A program made the translations under genes and the position numbers. A stretch of DNA of 38,285 nucleotides from Mycobacterium angelicum. GTDB taxonomy: Bacteria > Actinomycetota > Actinomycetes > Mycobacteriales > Mycobacteriaceae. The notes beneath the pieces are model-generated. The model was not told where the DNA came from and searched no databases. It saw nothing but the letters and a program-made list of their open reading frames with translations. The stretch lies in NCBI RefSeq assembly GCF_002086155.1, contig NZ_MVHE01000053.1, forward strand, positions 1 to 38,285, read 5' to 3'. Shown in pieces: positions 24,002 to 32,124 of the stretch (within the stretch, counting starts at the first letter, position 1; each line of letters starts with the position of its first letter).

Positions 24002-24019
24002 CTCCAAAGCCTCCAAAGC
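24002..24019. repeat. Tandem 9-bp duplication upstream of PE-PPE gene
   Basis: CTCCAAAGC is repeated head to tail (24002-24010 and 24011-24019) in the 99-bp gap upstream of the PE3-like gene. Read on the minus strand, TATGCT (a possible -10 element) immediately precedes the repeat, so it would fall in the start-site region of the transcript. Function unknown. Confidence 0.35.
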
Positions 24020-24076
24020 ATAGTGCGCGCCGGCCGGGAGACCCGGCATTTTCCAATCCTCGGACTCGCAGCTGCG

Positions 24077-25534
24077 TCAGTTGAGGATGGGCGGAATGAT
24101 GTGCAGCACGTCGCCGAGCCCGCCGCTGAGCAGCGACAATGCGGTCACCGGGGGTTGGCTTAGGGACGGTCCGAGGTAGATGTTCAGTCCGGGGTTGAGC
24201 GAGGGAACCCACGGATAGGTGTCCGGGAACCACTCTGGCCCCCAGAATCCGGCCTCCACCCCGATCTCCACCGCGGCGGCATACGGCGCCTGCAAGGTGC
24301 CCTTGATCAGGTAATAGCCGACGTTGATCGGGTTGGGAATCGACAGCAGGCCGGCCGGAGTGGGCAGGTCCGCATAGCCGTAATCCGAGTAGCCCATGTC
24401 GACCAGCACCCGTAGTTGCGGCTGGAACAGGTCCGCTATCGGGGGGCCGGCGTACGGGATGTTCCGGATCGGCTGCAGCAGCGGCAGGTCCTGAGTCAAG
24501 AACATGTAGTACTGCGTGTTGCCGGTGTAACCGGGTGAGGTCGGCAGGTGCACCGCGTCGGTGGCCGGGAAAGTCGGGTAGTTCGGGTGCACGTAGAAGT
24601 AGCCCATGACGGCGTTGATGTCGGACAGGATGTGCAGCGGGTACTGCGGGGTGTGGGCGATGCCGTCGTACTGGGCGGTGAAGATCTGGGTCGGGTAAGG
24701 GTTGTTCGCCGGAGTCGCGCCATTGAACGGCACGTCCAGGAACGGGATGTAGAAGCCCGGGAAACGCGCCAGCAGACCACCGTTGGGGTTGTTGCCGGCC
24801 GCGGCCATGATGAAGGAAAGGTCGCCCTGGTAGGGCGAGCCGGCCGCCATGAGCGCCAGGATTTCGTTGTTGACGATCGAGGCGCTCTGCGAATAGCCGA
24901 ACCCGACCACCTTGTTGCCGAGATCGACAATCTGGTGCTTGATCGCGGCGTCAAGTAACGCAACGCCTTTGGCGGTGGACTGGTTGTAAGTCATGTTGCC
25001 CAGGTCGGGAGTGACCGGCCAGAACTGCTCGGGCGTGAACAGGCCCTTGGGGATGGCCCCGGCGAAAAGCTTTTGGATGTAGTTGGTGTTGACGTCGGCG
25101 ATGTAGAAGAGGTCCGGCAGCGGGTTGGCGGTGCCGCCCATGATCAGCGCGGTCGTCGCGGCAGCGATCGGACTGCCGCCCGTTGCGGCTTGGCCCAACA
25201 AAGACTGAATCGGTGCGTTCACCGCATTCGACGCGCCGGCCAGGGCCGCGCCGGCTGCGGCCTCGGCTTGGTTGTAGCTGCCGGCCGCGGCGGCCAACGC
25301 CTGGGCGAACTCGACCTCAAATGCGCCCGCCCACTTGAGCACCGCCTGGTACTCCTGGGCGTAGCCGTTGAACAATGCGGCGGTGGCGGCCGATATCTCG
25401 TCGCCGGCCGCGGCCACTAGCGAGGATGTCGGCGCGGCGGCGGCAGCATTGGCCGCGCGGAGTGCCGATGAAATTCCGTCCACATCACCGGCGGCGGAAG
25501 CCAATAGCACAGGGGCAACCAGCACCTGCGACAT
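24077..25534 (-). CDS. PE-PPE domain protein, predicted serine esterase (PE4-like)
   Basis: Type VII secretion substrate of 485 residues, closely related to the downstream PE3-like protein. The PE domain (1-92) ends with YNQAE (YxxxE). The hydrolase domain shows S215 in GYSQSAS, D290 in QYDGIAH and H316 in YVHPNYP. Both C-termini end in I-P-P-I-(L)-N, a further sign of tandem duplication. ATG 25534 follows AAGGACTGGGGAG. The 99-bp gap to the next gene allows either cotranscription or a separate promoter. Position fits Rv0160c (PE4). Confidence 0.92.
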   Translation of the reverse strand: MSQVLVAPVLLASAAGDVDGISSALRAANAAAAAPTSSLVAAAGDEISAATAALFNGYAQEYQAVLKWAGAFEVEFAQALAAAAGSYNQAEAAAGAALAGASNAVNAPIQSLLGQAATGGSPIAAATTALIMGGTANPLPDLFYIADVNTNYIQKLFAGAIPKGLFTPEQFWPVTPDLGNMTYNQSTAKGVALLDAAIKHQIVDLGNKVVGFGYSQSASIVNNEILALMAAGSPYQGDLSFIMAAAGNNPNGGLLARFPGFYIPFLDVPFNGATPANNPYPTQIFTAQYDGIAHTPQYPLHILSDINAVMGYFYVHPNYPTFPATDAVHLPTSPGYTGNTQYYMFLTQDLPLLQPIRNIPYAGPPIADLFQPQLRVLVDMGYSDYGYADLPTPAGLLSIPNPINVGYYLIKGTLQAPYAAAVEIGVEAGFWGPEWFPDTYPWVPSLNPGLNIYLGPSLSQPPVTALSLLSGGLGDVLHIIPPILN

Positions 25535-25630
25535 CTCCCCAGTCCTTCCCCGACCCGCTACCGCGGGTATTAGGTATTTACCGAGAGTAGAGCTCGCCTT
25601 GCTGGTACGTCCGGCGTTTGGGCAACCTTC

Positions 25631-26548
25631 TCAGGCGCCCTTGGCCGGCGCCGGTTTCAGATGTTTGTCGAGGAAGCTGATCTGGTCGGCGATCACCCGC
25701 TCGAAGGCGTCATCGAGGTAGATGTCGAAATGACCTTCGGGATATCTCTTGACTTCGCCCCGCGGAGCCTGGGCCGCATACCGCAGAGTCGGGCCGGCCG
25801 GTGCCACCGAGTCGTTCTCGCACACGCAGAACAGGATTGGGCAGGAAACCTGCTTGGCGTCGCGGCCGGGGCGGTAGATGGCGACCTGCAGCGCGATGCG
25901 CGCGGCGATCTCGTTGCGCAGCTGCGCGTCTGCCGGCACCAGGCTCAGGTAACCCGGGTACGCATCGGGTGCGGTCATGGCCGCAAGCTCGCCGGGCTTT
26001 CCGGCGGTGGCTATCAGCAACGGGGGCCTTCCCGCCCTCGCGCCGACGAGATCGCGCACCGCCGCCGCGGTGAGGCGGGCGACCGTCACCGGGTTGATGG
26101 CACGCAGTGACGCGATGCCGTCGGTGAAGGGGCACTGCGCGATGGCGGCGGCAATGCCCGGCACTCGGGCGGCGGTGGTGATCACGTGGCCGCCACCAAA
26201 AGAGGTGCCCCACACGGCAATTCGGCTGTGATCTATGCCGGGCAGCGTGTGTGCGTAGGCGACGGCGGCGGCCCAGTCGGCCAGCTGCATCCGGATGTCG
26301 AGCAGTTGGCGCGGCTCGCCCTCGCTGTCGCCGAAATTGCGGTAATCGAACACCAGGCAGGCATAGCCGGCTGCGCTGAACCGTTCGGCGTAGGCATCCA
26401 ACCGCATGGTGCGCACCGCCCCGAGGCCGTGCGCCATCACCAGCAACGGCACGTCGTCCTCGCCGGTGGGCCGGTAAAGCCAGGCGCTGATCCGGTTGCT
26501 ACCCGACGCCGGGCCGGAGCTGAACGAAACGTCCGCACGCTGTGCCAT
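25631..26548 (-). CDS. Alpha/beta hydrolase
   Basis: Soluble alpha/beta hydrolase of 305 residues. The nucleophile elbow is GTSFGGG with S116; D246 in CENDSVAP and H273 in YPEGHFDIY complete the triad; the oxyanion region is MAHGLGAVR (38-46). The C-terminus ends in HLKPAPAKGA. The sequence type is close to small esterases and dienelactone-hydrolase-like proteins; the substrate is not evident. It diverges from the DapB-fold dehydrogenase gene across a 91-bp region with CTAG-rich and GTTGCA repeats, suggesting shared control. I do not recall it beside Rv0160c in M. tuberculosis. Confidence 0.88.
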   Translation of the reverse strand: MAQRADVSFSSGPASGSNRISAWLYRPTGEDDVPLLVMAHGLGAVRTMRLDAYAERFSAAGYACLVFDYRNFGDSEGEPRQLLDIRMQLADWAAAVAYAHTLPGIDHSRIAVWGTSFGGGHVITTAARVPGIAAAIAQCPFTDGIASLRAINPVTVARLTAAAVRDLVGARAGRPPLLIATAGKPGELAAMTAPDAYPGYLSLVPADAQLRNEIAARIALQVAIYRPGRDAKQVSCPILFCVCENDSVAPAGPTLRYAAQAPRGEVKRYPEGHFDIYLDDAFERVIADQISFLDKHLKPAPAKGA

Positions 26549-26590
26549 ATCGCCAATTCTGCCTGCCCGGCTGGCCTCGCAAATTGTGGA

Positions 26591-26619
26591 CTAGTGTCTA
26601 GAAACGTTGCAGCGTTGCA
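26591..26619. promoter_or_regulatory. Repeat-rich divergent promoter element
   Basis: CTAGTGTCTAG (26591-26601) has CTAG at both ends, and is followed by CGTTGCA twice (26605-26611 and 26613-26619, 8-bp period). This lies between the divergent hydrolase and DapB-fold genes. It could be a regulator site; the symmetry is partial and no ligand is identified. Confidence 0.35.
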
Positions 26620-26639
26620 CACCGGGACGGAGAACACCC

Positions 26640-27728
26640 ATGGCGATCCGCGTCGCTCATGTCGGCACCGGAAATGTCGGGCGACTGGCCCTTATTGAAC
26701 TCCTCACCAATCCCGCGTTCGAATTGACCGGTCTGTGCGTGTCCACGCCGGAAAAGGTCGGCCGCGATGCCGGCGAGCTGTGCGGGGTGGACGTAATCAC
26801 CGGCGTCAAGGCGGTGAACGACCTTGATGCCGTCCTGGCGACCCGGCCCGAATGCGTCGTGTACTGCGCGATGGGCGACACCCGGCTGCCCGACGCGATG
26901 CGCGACGTCATGCGCATTCTGGCGGCCGGTGTCAACGTGGTGGGGTCCTCGCCCGGACTGCTGCAATACCCCTGGGGCGTCATGCCGGAGAAGTACATTG
27001 CGCGGGTGGAAGACGCTGCCCAACAGGGCAATTCGAGTATTTTCGTCAACGGCGTGGATCCGGGGTTCATCAACGACCTGATTCCGTTCGCGCTGGCCGG
27101 TACCTGTCAGCGCATCGAACGGGTGCGCTGTATGGAGATCGCCGACTACGCGTCCTACGACGGCGCAGAGGTCATGTCCTACATGGGGTTCGGCAGGCCG
27201 TTGGACGAGGTGCCGATGTTGTTGCAACCGGGCGTGTTGACCTTCGCCTGGGGGACGGCGATCCGTCAGTTGGCGGCCGGACTGGGCATCGACGTCGACG
27301 AGATCACCCAGTCGATTCAACGTGAACCGGCACCGGAAGACTTCGACATCGCGGTGGGACCCGTGGCCAAGGGCACCCAAGCCGCCCTGCAGTTCGAGAT
27401 CCGCGGCATGCTCAACGGGCGGCCGGCCATCGTCATCGAGCACATCACCCGGCTGCGCCCCGACCTGAGGCCGGACTGGCCGCAGCCCGCCGTCGGCGGC
27501 GGCTCCTACCGAGTCGAGATCACCGGCGAGCCGTCCTACGCGGTGGACATCGTGCCGAGCAGCCGCAAGGGCGACCACAACCACGCGGCGATCGTCGGCG
27601 CGGCGGGCCGGATAGTCAACGCCATACCGGCGGTGATCGCCGCGCCGCCGGGCATCAGAACCACGCTGGACCTGCCGCTGGTCACCGGGAGAGGCCTATA
27701 CGCGCCAAACGATTTGGTGACCACCTAA
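26640..27728 (+). CDS. DapB-fold NAD(P)-dependent oxidoreductase
   Basis: 362 residues. The N-terminal Rossmann domain resembles dihydrodipicolinate reductase: VAHVGTGNVGRLALIELLTN at 5-24, with CVSTPEKVGRDAGELCG following. The C-terminal half resembles 2,4-diaminopentanoate dehydrogenase-like proteins (VNGVDPGFINDLIPFALAG, GFGRPLDEVP), a group common in mycobacteria with unknown substrates. It is unlikely to be the housekeeping DapB, which is shorter (about 245 residues). ATG 26640 follows GGACGGAG. An SDR gene follows after 18 bases with a good Shine-Dalgarno, so the two form an operon. Confidence 0.85.
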   Translation: MAIRVAHVGTGNVGRLALIELLTNPAFELTGLCVSTPEKVGRDAGELCGVDVITGVKAVNDLDAVLATRPECVVYCAMGDTRLPDAMRDVMRILAAGVNVVGSSPGLLQYPWGVMPEKYIARVEDAAQQGNSSIFVNGVDPGFINDLIPFALAGTCQRIERVRCMEIADYASYDGAEVMSYMGFGRPLDEVPMLLQPGVLTFAWGTAIRQLAAGLGIDVDEITQSIQREPAPEDFDIAVGPVAKGTQAALQFEIRGMLNGRPAIVIEHITRLRPDLRPDWPQPAVGGGSYRVEITGEPSYAVDIVPSSRKGDHNHAAIVGAAGRIVNAIPAVIAAPPGIRTTLDLPLVTGRGLYAPNDLVTT

Positions 27729-27746
27729 CCGAAAGGAGCGCGCTGC

Positions 27747-28487
27747 ATGGGCCGGGTAGCCGGGAAAGTTGCACTGATCAGCGGCGGTGCCCGCGGGATG
27801 GGCGCCGAACACGCACGCCAGCTGGTGGCCGAAGGCGCCAAGGTGGTGATCGGTGACATTCTCGACGAGGAGGGCGAAGCCCTTGCCCGTGAAATCGGTG
27901 GCGCGGCGCGCTATGTGCACCTGGACGTGACGCAGCTCGAGCAGTGGGAAGCCGCGGTAGCGACGGCCACCGGCGAGTTCGGCAAGCTCGACGTGCTGGT
28001 GAACAACGCCGGCATCGTCGCCGCCGGACCGCTGCGGGAGTTCCGGATGGACAAGTGGCAGAAGGTGATTGACGTCAACCTGACCGGGACCTTCCTGGGC
28101 ATGCGGGTGGCCGTCGACCCGATGACCGAGGCCGGCGGCGGGTCGATCATCAACGTGTCCTCGATCGAGGGCATCCGTGGCGCGCCGATGGTGCATCCGT
28201 ACGTGGCGTCGAAGTGGGCGGTTCGCGGCATCACCAAGTCGGCGGCGTTGGAGTTGGCGCCGCTGAACATCCGGGTGAACTCGCTGCATCCCGGCTTCAT
28301 CCGCACCCCGATGACCGCGCACCTGCCCGAGGACATGGTCACCATTCCGCTGGGCCGCCCCGCCGAAGCGCGGGAGGTGTCCACCTTCGTGGTTTTCCTG
28401 GCCAGCGATGACGCGTCGTATGCGACCGGCAGTGAGTTCATCATGGACGGCGGGCTGGTAACCGACGTGCCGCACAAGCAGTTCTAA
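27747..28487 (+). CDS. SDR family dehydrogenase, 3-alpha/20-beta-hydroxysteroid dehydrogenase-like
   Basis: 246 residues. The cofactor loop SGGARGMG is at 12-19, with D37 in IGDILDEEGEAL indicating NAD(H). NNAG is at 86-89, and the catalytic residues are S139, Y152 and K156 (YVASK). The wording KVALISGGARGMGAEHAR and RYVHLDVTQLEQW closely resembles M. tuberculosis Rv2002 (FabG3, a hydroxysteroid dehydrogenase), so a steroid or related alcohol is a plausible substrate (inference). GAAAGGAG precedes the ATG. It is the second gene of the operon with the DapB-fold protein. Confidence 0.92.
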   Translation: MGRVAGKVALISGGARGMGAEHARQLVAEGAKVVIGDILDEEGEALAREIGGAARYVHLDVTQLEQWEAAVATATGEFGKLDVLVNNAGIVAAGPLREFRMDKWQKVIDVNLTGTFLGMRVAVDPMTEAGGGSIINVSSIEGIRGAPMVHPYVASKWAVRGITKSAALELAPLNIRVNSLHPGFIRTPMTAHLPEDMVTIPLGRPAEAREVSTFVVFLASDDASYATGSEFIMDGGLVTDVPHKQF

Positions 28488-28508
28488 GGCGGTGCTATAA
28501 CCGCGAAC

Positions 28509-29843
28509 ATGCTGCGCAGTCTGGCGGATGTGGTCGGTTCGAACCACGTCGTCACCGACGCCGATGTGCTGGCCGCCCGCAGCATCGACCACACCGGCCG
28601 CTATCGGGGGCGGGCCAGCGCGCTGGTGCGCCCCGGTACCGCGGATCAGGTTGCGCAGGTGTTGCGGGTATGCCGCGACGCGGGGGCGTTCGTCACCGTG
28701 CAAGGCGGGCGCACGTCGCTGGTGGCCGGCACGGTACCGGAGCACGACGACGTGCTGCTGTCCACCGAAAGGCTATGTGCGGTAAGCGATGTCGATCGTG
28801 TCGAACGGCGGGTCGCGGTGGACGCGGGTGCCACCTTGGCTGCCGTGCAGCACGCGGCTGCCGTGGCCGGCCTGCTGTTCGGGGTGGACTTGTCGGCCCG
28901 CGACAGTGCGACCGTCGGCGGCATGGCGTCGACAAACGCCGGCGGATTGCGCACGGTGCGCTACGGCAACATGGCCGAACAGGTCGTCGGGCTGGATGTG
29001 GCGCTGCCCGACGGTTCGCTGCTGCACCGGCACAGCCCGGTGCGACGCGACAACACCGGCTATGACCTGCCGGCGCTGTTCGTCGGCGCCGAAGGCACCC
29101 TCGGTGTCATCACCGCGCTGGATCTGCGGCTGCACCGGGCGCCGTCGCACCGGGTGACGGCGGTGTGCGGCTTCGCCGATCTCTCGGCGCTGGTCGAGGC
29201 CGGCCGGGTGTTCCGCGACGTCGATGGCATTGCCGCGCTGGAGTTGGTCGACGGCCGGGCAGCGTTGTTGACCGGAGAGCGGCCGGTGCCGGGTGACTGG
29301 CTGCTGTTGGTGGAACTTGCCGCCGATCACGATCAGACCGAACGGCTAGCGGAGCTGCTCGACGGTGTGGACTTGTGCGGGGAGCCCGCAGTGGGGGTGG
29401 ATGTTGCTGCGCAGCAACGGCTTTGGCGGGTGCGTGAATCGCTGGCCGAGACGCTGGGCCGCTATGGTCCGCCGCTGAAGTTCGACATCTCCCTGCCGCT
29501 GGCTGGTATCGCCGAATTCGCCAGGGACGCAGTCGAATTGGTGCTGGCGCACGTCGCCGACGCGCTGCCGGTGCTGTTCGGCCACGTCGGCGAGGGCAAC
29601 CTGCACCTCAACGTGTTGCGTTTCCCGCTGGAGCGGGAGGCGAATTTATACCCGCAGATGATGGCATTGATCGCCGGCTACGGCGGCAACGTCAGCTCCG
29701 AGCACGGCGTCGGCACTCTGAAACGGCCTTACCTGGGCATGTCCCGGGATCCGGCCGACATTGCCGCGATGCGGACAATCAAGGCGGCGCTGGATCCGAC
29801 GGGGTTCCTCAATGCCGCGGTGCTGTTCAGTCCGTCCCCTTGA
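28509..29843 (+). CDS. FAD-linked oxidase, D-lactate/glycolate dehydrogenase-like (Rv0161-like)
   Basis: Flavoprotein of 444 residues with an N-terminal FAD_binding_4 domain (about 25-205) and a C-terminal FAD-oxidase_C domain. FAD-contact motifs are QGGRTSLVAG (65-74), ATVGGMASTNAGG (134-146) and GAEGTLGVIT; substrate-side motifs are GHVGEGNLHLN (358-368) and SSEHGVG (396-402), the latter two typical of 2-hydroxyacid dehydrogenases of the GlcD/Dld type. The start has no obvious Shine-Dalgarno. The stop overlaps the convergent TetR gene by 17 bases. It is the last gene in the window that I can match to the M. tuberculosis order. Confidence 0.92.
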   Translation: MLRSLADVVGSNHVVTDADVLAARSIDHTGRYRGRASALVRPGTADQVAQVLRVCRDAGAFVTVQGGRTSLVAGTVPEHDDVLLSTERLCAVSDVDRVERRVAVDAGATLAAVQHAAAVAGLLFGVDLSARDSATVGGMASTNAGGLRTVRYGNMAEQVVGLDVALPDGSLLHRHSPVRRDNTGYDLPALFVGAEGTLGVITALDLRLHRAPSHRVTAVCGFADLSALVEAGRVFRDVDGIAALELVDGRAALLTGERPVPGDWLLLVELAADHDQTERLAELLDGVDLCGEPAVGVDVAAQQRLWRVRESLAETLGRYGPPLKFDISLPLAGIAEFARDAVELVLAHVADALPVLFGHVGEGNLHLNVLRFPLEREANLYPQMMALIAGYGGNVSSEHGVGTLKRPYLGMSRDPADIAAMRTIKAALDPTGFLNAAVLFSPSP

Positions 29844-30372
29844 TCCCGACCGCGTGGCGCAACTGGGCCAGGAACTGCTCGGCGTCGTCGCTGCGAACCA
29901 CGTAGTGCGAGATGGCGATTCGGATCACCGTTGCCGCTTTGACCGCGGCATTGGGGCCCGGCAGTAGCCGCTGCAGGCCCTCGCGCATCTCCGGGATGGC
30001 TCCGGACATCTGCGCCAGGACATGTTCGGGTTCGATGTCGACCATCCGCACGCCCGAGTACGAGTACTGGTAGTCGACGATGAACCGCAACGCCGCATCG
30101 AGCCGGTCCACACCCTTGAGGCCAGCGGTTGCCTTCGCCAGTCCGATTTCGAAGACCTGGCGCTCGTAGCTCGAAAACGCCGACAGCAACTCCTCTTTGG
30201 AGGCAAACCAGCGGTAGAGCGTGGGGCGGGACACGCCGGCCTGGGTGGCGACCTCGGAGAGGCTGAGCTTGGTCTTGCCGCTGCGGGCCAACACCTCCGC
30301 CGTGGCCCCGAGGATCCGCCGGCGAGTCGAGGTGTCGTCGGCTGCGTCTGTCGCCTGCGCCGGTTGGCTCAT
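29827..30372 (-). CDS. TetR/AcrR family transcriptional regulator
   Basis: Repressor of 181 residues. The HTH at about 38-62 reads LSLSEVATQAGVSRPTLYRWF, an orthodox TetR motif; the remainder is a helical ligand domain. ATG 30372 overlaps the thioesterase stop (ATGA), making this the third gene of an operon SMP-30 - thioesterase - TetR. An in-frame reading from 30510 lies inside the thioesterase gene and is rejected. It is the only regulator gene near the three 29-bp repeats at 32017, 32088 and 36450, and is the best candidate to bind them (inference). Its 3' end overlaps the convergent FAD-oxidase gene. Confidence 0.92.
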   Translation of the reverse strand: MSQPAQATDAADDTSTRRRILGATAEVLARSGKTKLSLSEVATQAGVSRPTLYRWFASKEELLSAFSSYERQVFEIGLAKATAGLKGVDRLDAALRFIVDYQYSYSGVRMVDIEPEHVLAQMSGAIPEMREGLQRLLPGPNAAVKAATVIRIAISHYVVRSDDAEQFLAQLRHAVGIKGTD

Positions 30373-31193
30373 GTCTGTCTCCCCGGACGGGGGCGCACCA
30401 GCACGGATTGCTGGATGGCGCCCACCGCCCCCTGCTCGTCGTAAAGCGTGCCAACCGTCGCCCCGATGCCGTCGGGACCGTAGCTGGTTTCTGCTCGAAT
30501 ACCGATCCAATCACCTTCGGGAATGCGGAACACGTGCACGGCCAGGTCGGTGTTGAGGAAGGTCCACTTGGTGATGTCCAGCTTGCTGCCGATGCCGTTG
30601 GCGCAATCGGCCACCGCGAACAGCCGTTCCAGCTGCGTCATTCTCTCGCCGCTGACCAGGTCGACGGTCGGCTTGATCCAGGATTCGCCCGGACCCGGGG
30701 TCAGCGGTTCGGTGAGCCAGAGCCACTCGAGGCTGTGCACGTAGTTGCGGTCCCACATTCGGGCTTTGAGGTTGCGGTCACGCGCCTCGGCCAGGGGCCG
30801 CGGTGGTGGCGCGGCAGCGTGGGCGATGGCCTCGGTGTCCAGCTGCTGCAACCGCCAGCCGCTGGCCCGGGCCACCGGCCGTGGTTGCCCGTCGGGACCC
30901 AGCGCCAGCATCTCGGCGGCCACCAGCTCGATCTGTTTGCCGCCGCGTTCCAATCGCGGGCCCACCCAGAGGTCACCCTCGACGGGCACCGGCCCCAATA
31001 GGTCGATCACCACCCGGCTGAGCCGGGTGTCGTCGCGCCGCTCGCACCGTTCCAGGGCGCGGACCAGCAGCGCCGACACCGGCCCACCGTGTTGTATCGC
31101 GGCCGACCAGGTGCCGCGGGCCAGGTCGGTGGCCCGGAACTTCTCGCCGCGTGCGTCGGCGTCATCGATCAGTTCGTAATAGGAGTCCGTCAT
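30369..31193 (-). CDS. Acyl-CoA thioesterase-like protein (4HBT_3, double hotdog)
   Basis: 274 residues. The hotdog pattern ARGTWSAAIQHGGPVSALLVRALER near the N-terminus and the C-terminal DLAVHVFRIPEGDWIGIRAETSYGPDGIGATVGTLYDEQGAVG region are typical of the TesB-like thioesterase family (PF13622); these hydrolyse acyl-CoA thioesters or are inactive relatives. ATG 31193 overlaps the SMP-30 stop (TAATG), and the stop overlaps the TetR start, so translation of all three is coupled. Whether it is a true thioesterase cannot be decided from sequence. Confidence 0.85.
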   Translation of the reverse strand: MTDSYYELIDDADARGEKFRATDLARGTWSAAIQHGGPVSALLVRALERCERRDDTRLSRVVIDLLGPVPVEGDLWVGPRLERGGKQIELVAAEMLALGPDGQPRPVARASGWRLQQLDTEAIAHAAAPPPRPLAEARDRNLKARMWDRNYVHSLEWLWLTEPLTPGPGESWIKPTVDLVSGERMTQLERLFAVADCANGIGSKLDITKWTFLNTDLAVHVFRIPEGDWIGIRAETSYGPDGIGATVGTLYDEQGAVGAIQQSVLVRPRPGRQT

Positions 31194-32011
31194 TACGGCA
31201 GCCCCGCGCCCGGGGCTTCGACGAGCACGGCGTCCAGCCGGGAGAGCTTGGTGCCGATCAGGCGCTTGGGGTAGGCGTCGGTGCTGGACAGCAGGAACAA
31301 CGTGCGGCGCTCGGGGCCGCCCAGCGTGCAGGCGATGGCGACCCGGTCACCCATGTCGATCCGGTCGGTGACTTCGCCGCCCTCGGTGATCCGCTCGAAC
31401 TGGTGGGCCAGCGTCATCGACGTCCACACGCCGCCTTCGGCATCCAGCGCGATGCCGTCGGGCGGGCCGTCCAGGCCGTCGGCGAAGACCCGGCGATCGG
31501 CGAGCGCGCCGTCGTCCTCGATGGTGAAGGCGGTCAGCCGGCGGGCCATGGACTCGGCGACGATCAAGGTCCGGCGATCCGGTGTGATCGCCATCCCGTT
31601 GGGAAAGTCGAGGTCCTCGGCGACCACGGCGGCGGTGTCGTCGGGATCGAGGCGGATGATCACGCCGCCGCTGAATGCCTGGGAGCCGATGTAGGCGCGC
31701 CCGGCGTGGTCGATGACCATGTCACCGAGATTGGCCGGTGCCAGCGTCTGCAGGTTGGCTATGGTGACCACGCTCTCGCCGTCGTAGCGCAGCACCAGCC
31801 GGTCTTCGGCCGAGGCGATCAGCAGCGACCCGTCGGGCCGAAAGCCCAGACCGGACGGGGAGTGGCCGGGCAGCGGGAGGGTGGTCAGCGAGCCGCGCAT
31901 GTCCGAGGTGTGCACGGCTTCGCCGAGCATGTCGGAGAACCACAGCAGTCCCTCGAACCAGCGCGGACCCTCGCCGAAGCAGAAGTCGTCGGCCAATGGC
32001 GTCGGGGTCAT
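31193..32011 (-). CDS. SMP-30/gluconolactonase family lactonase
   Basis: Six-bladed beta-propeller metal-dependent lactonase, 272 residues. The metal site can be read: E in FGEGPRW near residue 13, N in FPNGMAITPD and D in PPDGIALDAEGG, corresponding to the E/N/D set of SMP-30. The family hydrolyses lactones to hydroxy acids. ATG 32011 is chosen because AAAGG sits 4 bases upstream and the family begins LADDFCFGEGPRW; an in-frame ATG at 32065 would lie upstream in the operator region. The first copy of the 29-bp repeat starts 6 bases before this ATG and covers the Shine-Dalgarno, so expression is probably repressible. It leads an operon with a thioesterase and TetR. Confidence 0.9.
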   Translation of the reverse strand: MTPTPLADDFCFGEGPRWFEGLLWFSDMLGEAVHTSDMRGSLTTLPLPGHSPSGLGFRPDGSLLIASAEDRLVLRYDGESVVTIANLQTLAPANLGDMVIDHAGRAYIGSQAFSGGVIIRLDPDDTAAVVAEDLDFPNGMAITPDRRTLIVAESMARRLTAFTIEDDGALADRRVFADGLDGPPDGIALDAEGGVWTSMTLAHQFERITEGGEVTDRIDMGDRVAIACTLGGPERRTLFLLSSTDAYPKRLIGTKLSRLDAVLVEAPGAGLP

Positions 32012-32016
32012 TGTGC

Positions 32017-32045
32017 CTTTACAAATCACCGCAAAAGTGTCACGC
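32017..32045. promoter_or_regulatory. 29-bp operator-like repeat, copy 1
   Basis: Starts CTTTACAAATC and ends TGTCACGC. It matches copy 2 (32088) at 22 of 29 positions and copy 3 (36450) at 22 of 29. The ends form an imperfect inverted pair (TTACA ... TGTCA). It lies against the ATG of the SMP-30 gene, overlapping its ribosome-binding region. Confidence 0.7.
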
Positions 32046-32087
32046 ATTTCGGGCGTTGCTGTCAACGCGGGCGCGGTTGCGCTCTCG

Positions 32088-32116
32088 CTTTACAAATCTT
32101 GTGCAAAATGTCACGC
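32088..32116. promoter_or_regulatory. 29-bp operator-like repeat, copy 2
   Basis: Starts CTTTACAAATC and ends AAAATGTCACGC, in the same orientation as copy 1 and 71 bp from it. It ends 8 bases before the GTG of the rightward TesB-like gene, where a repressor would block transcription or a leaderless start. Confidence 0.7.
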
Positions 32117-32124
32117 TGGGCCGT

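Noticed and set aside
28493..28508. GCGGT/ACCGC hairpin after the SDR gene as a terminator
   Set aside because: Five-base stem, no U-rich tail, and it touches the next gene's start; not convincing.
32017..32116. Two direct repeats considered as a CRISPR array
   Set aside because: Only two imperfect copies, in a divergent promoter, with no cas genes; a third copy is far away at another promoter.
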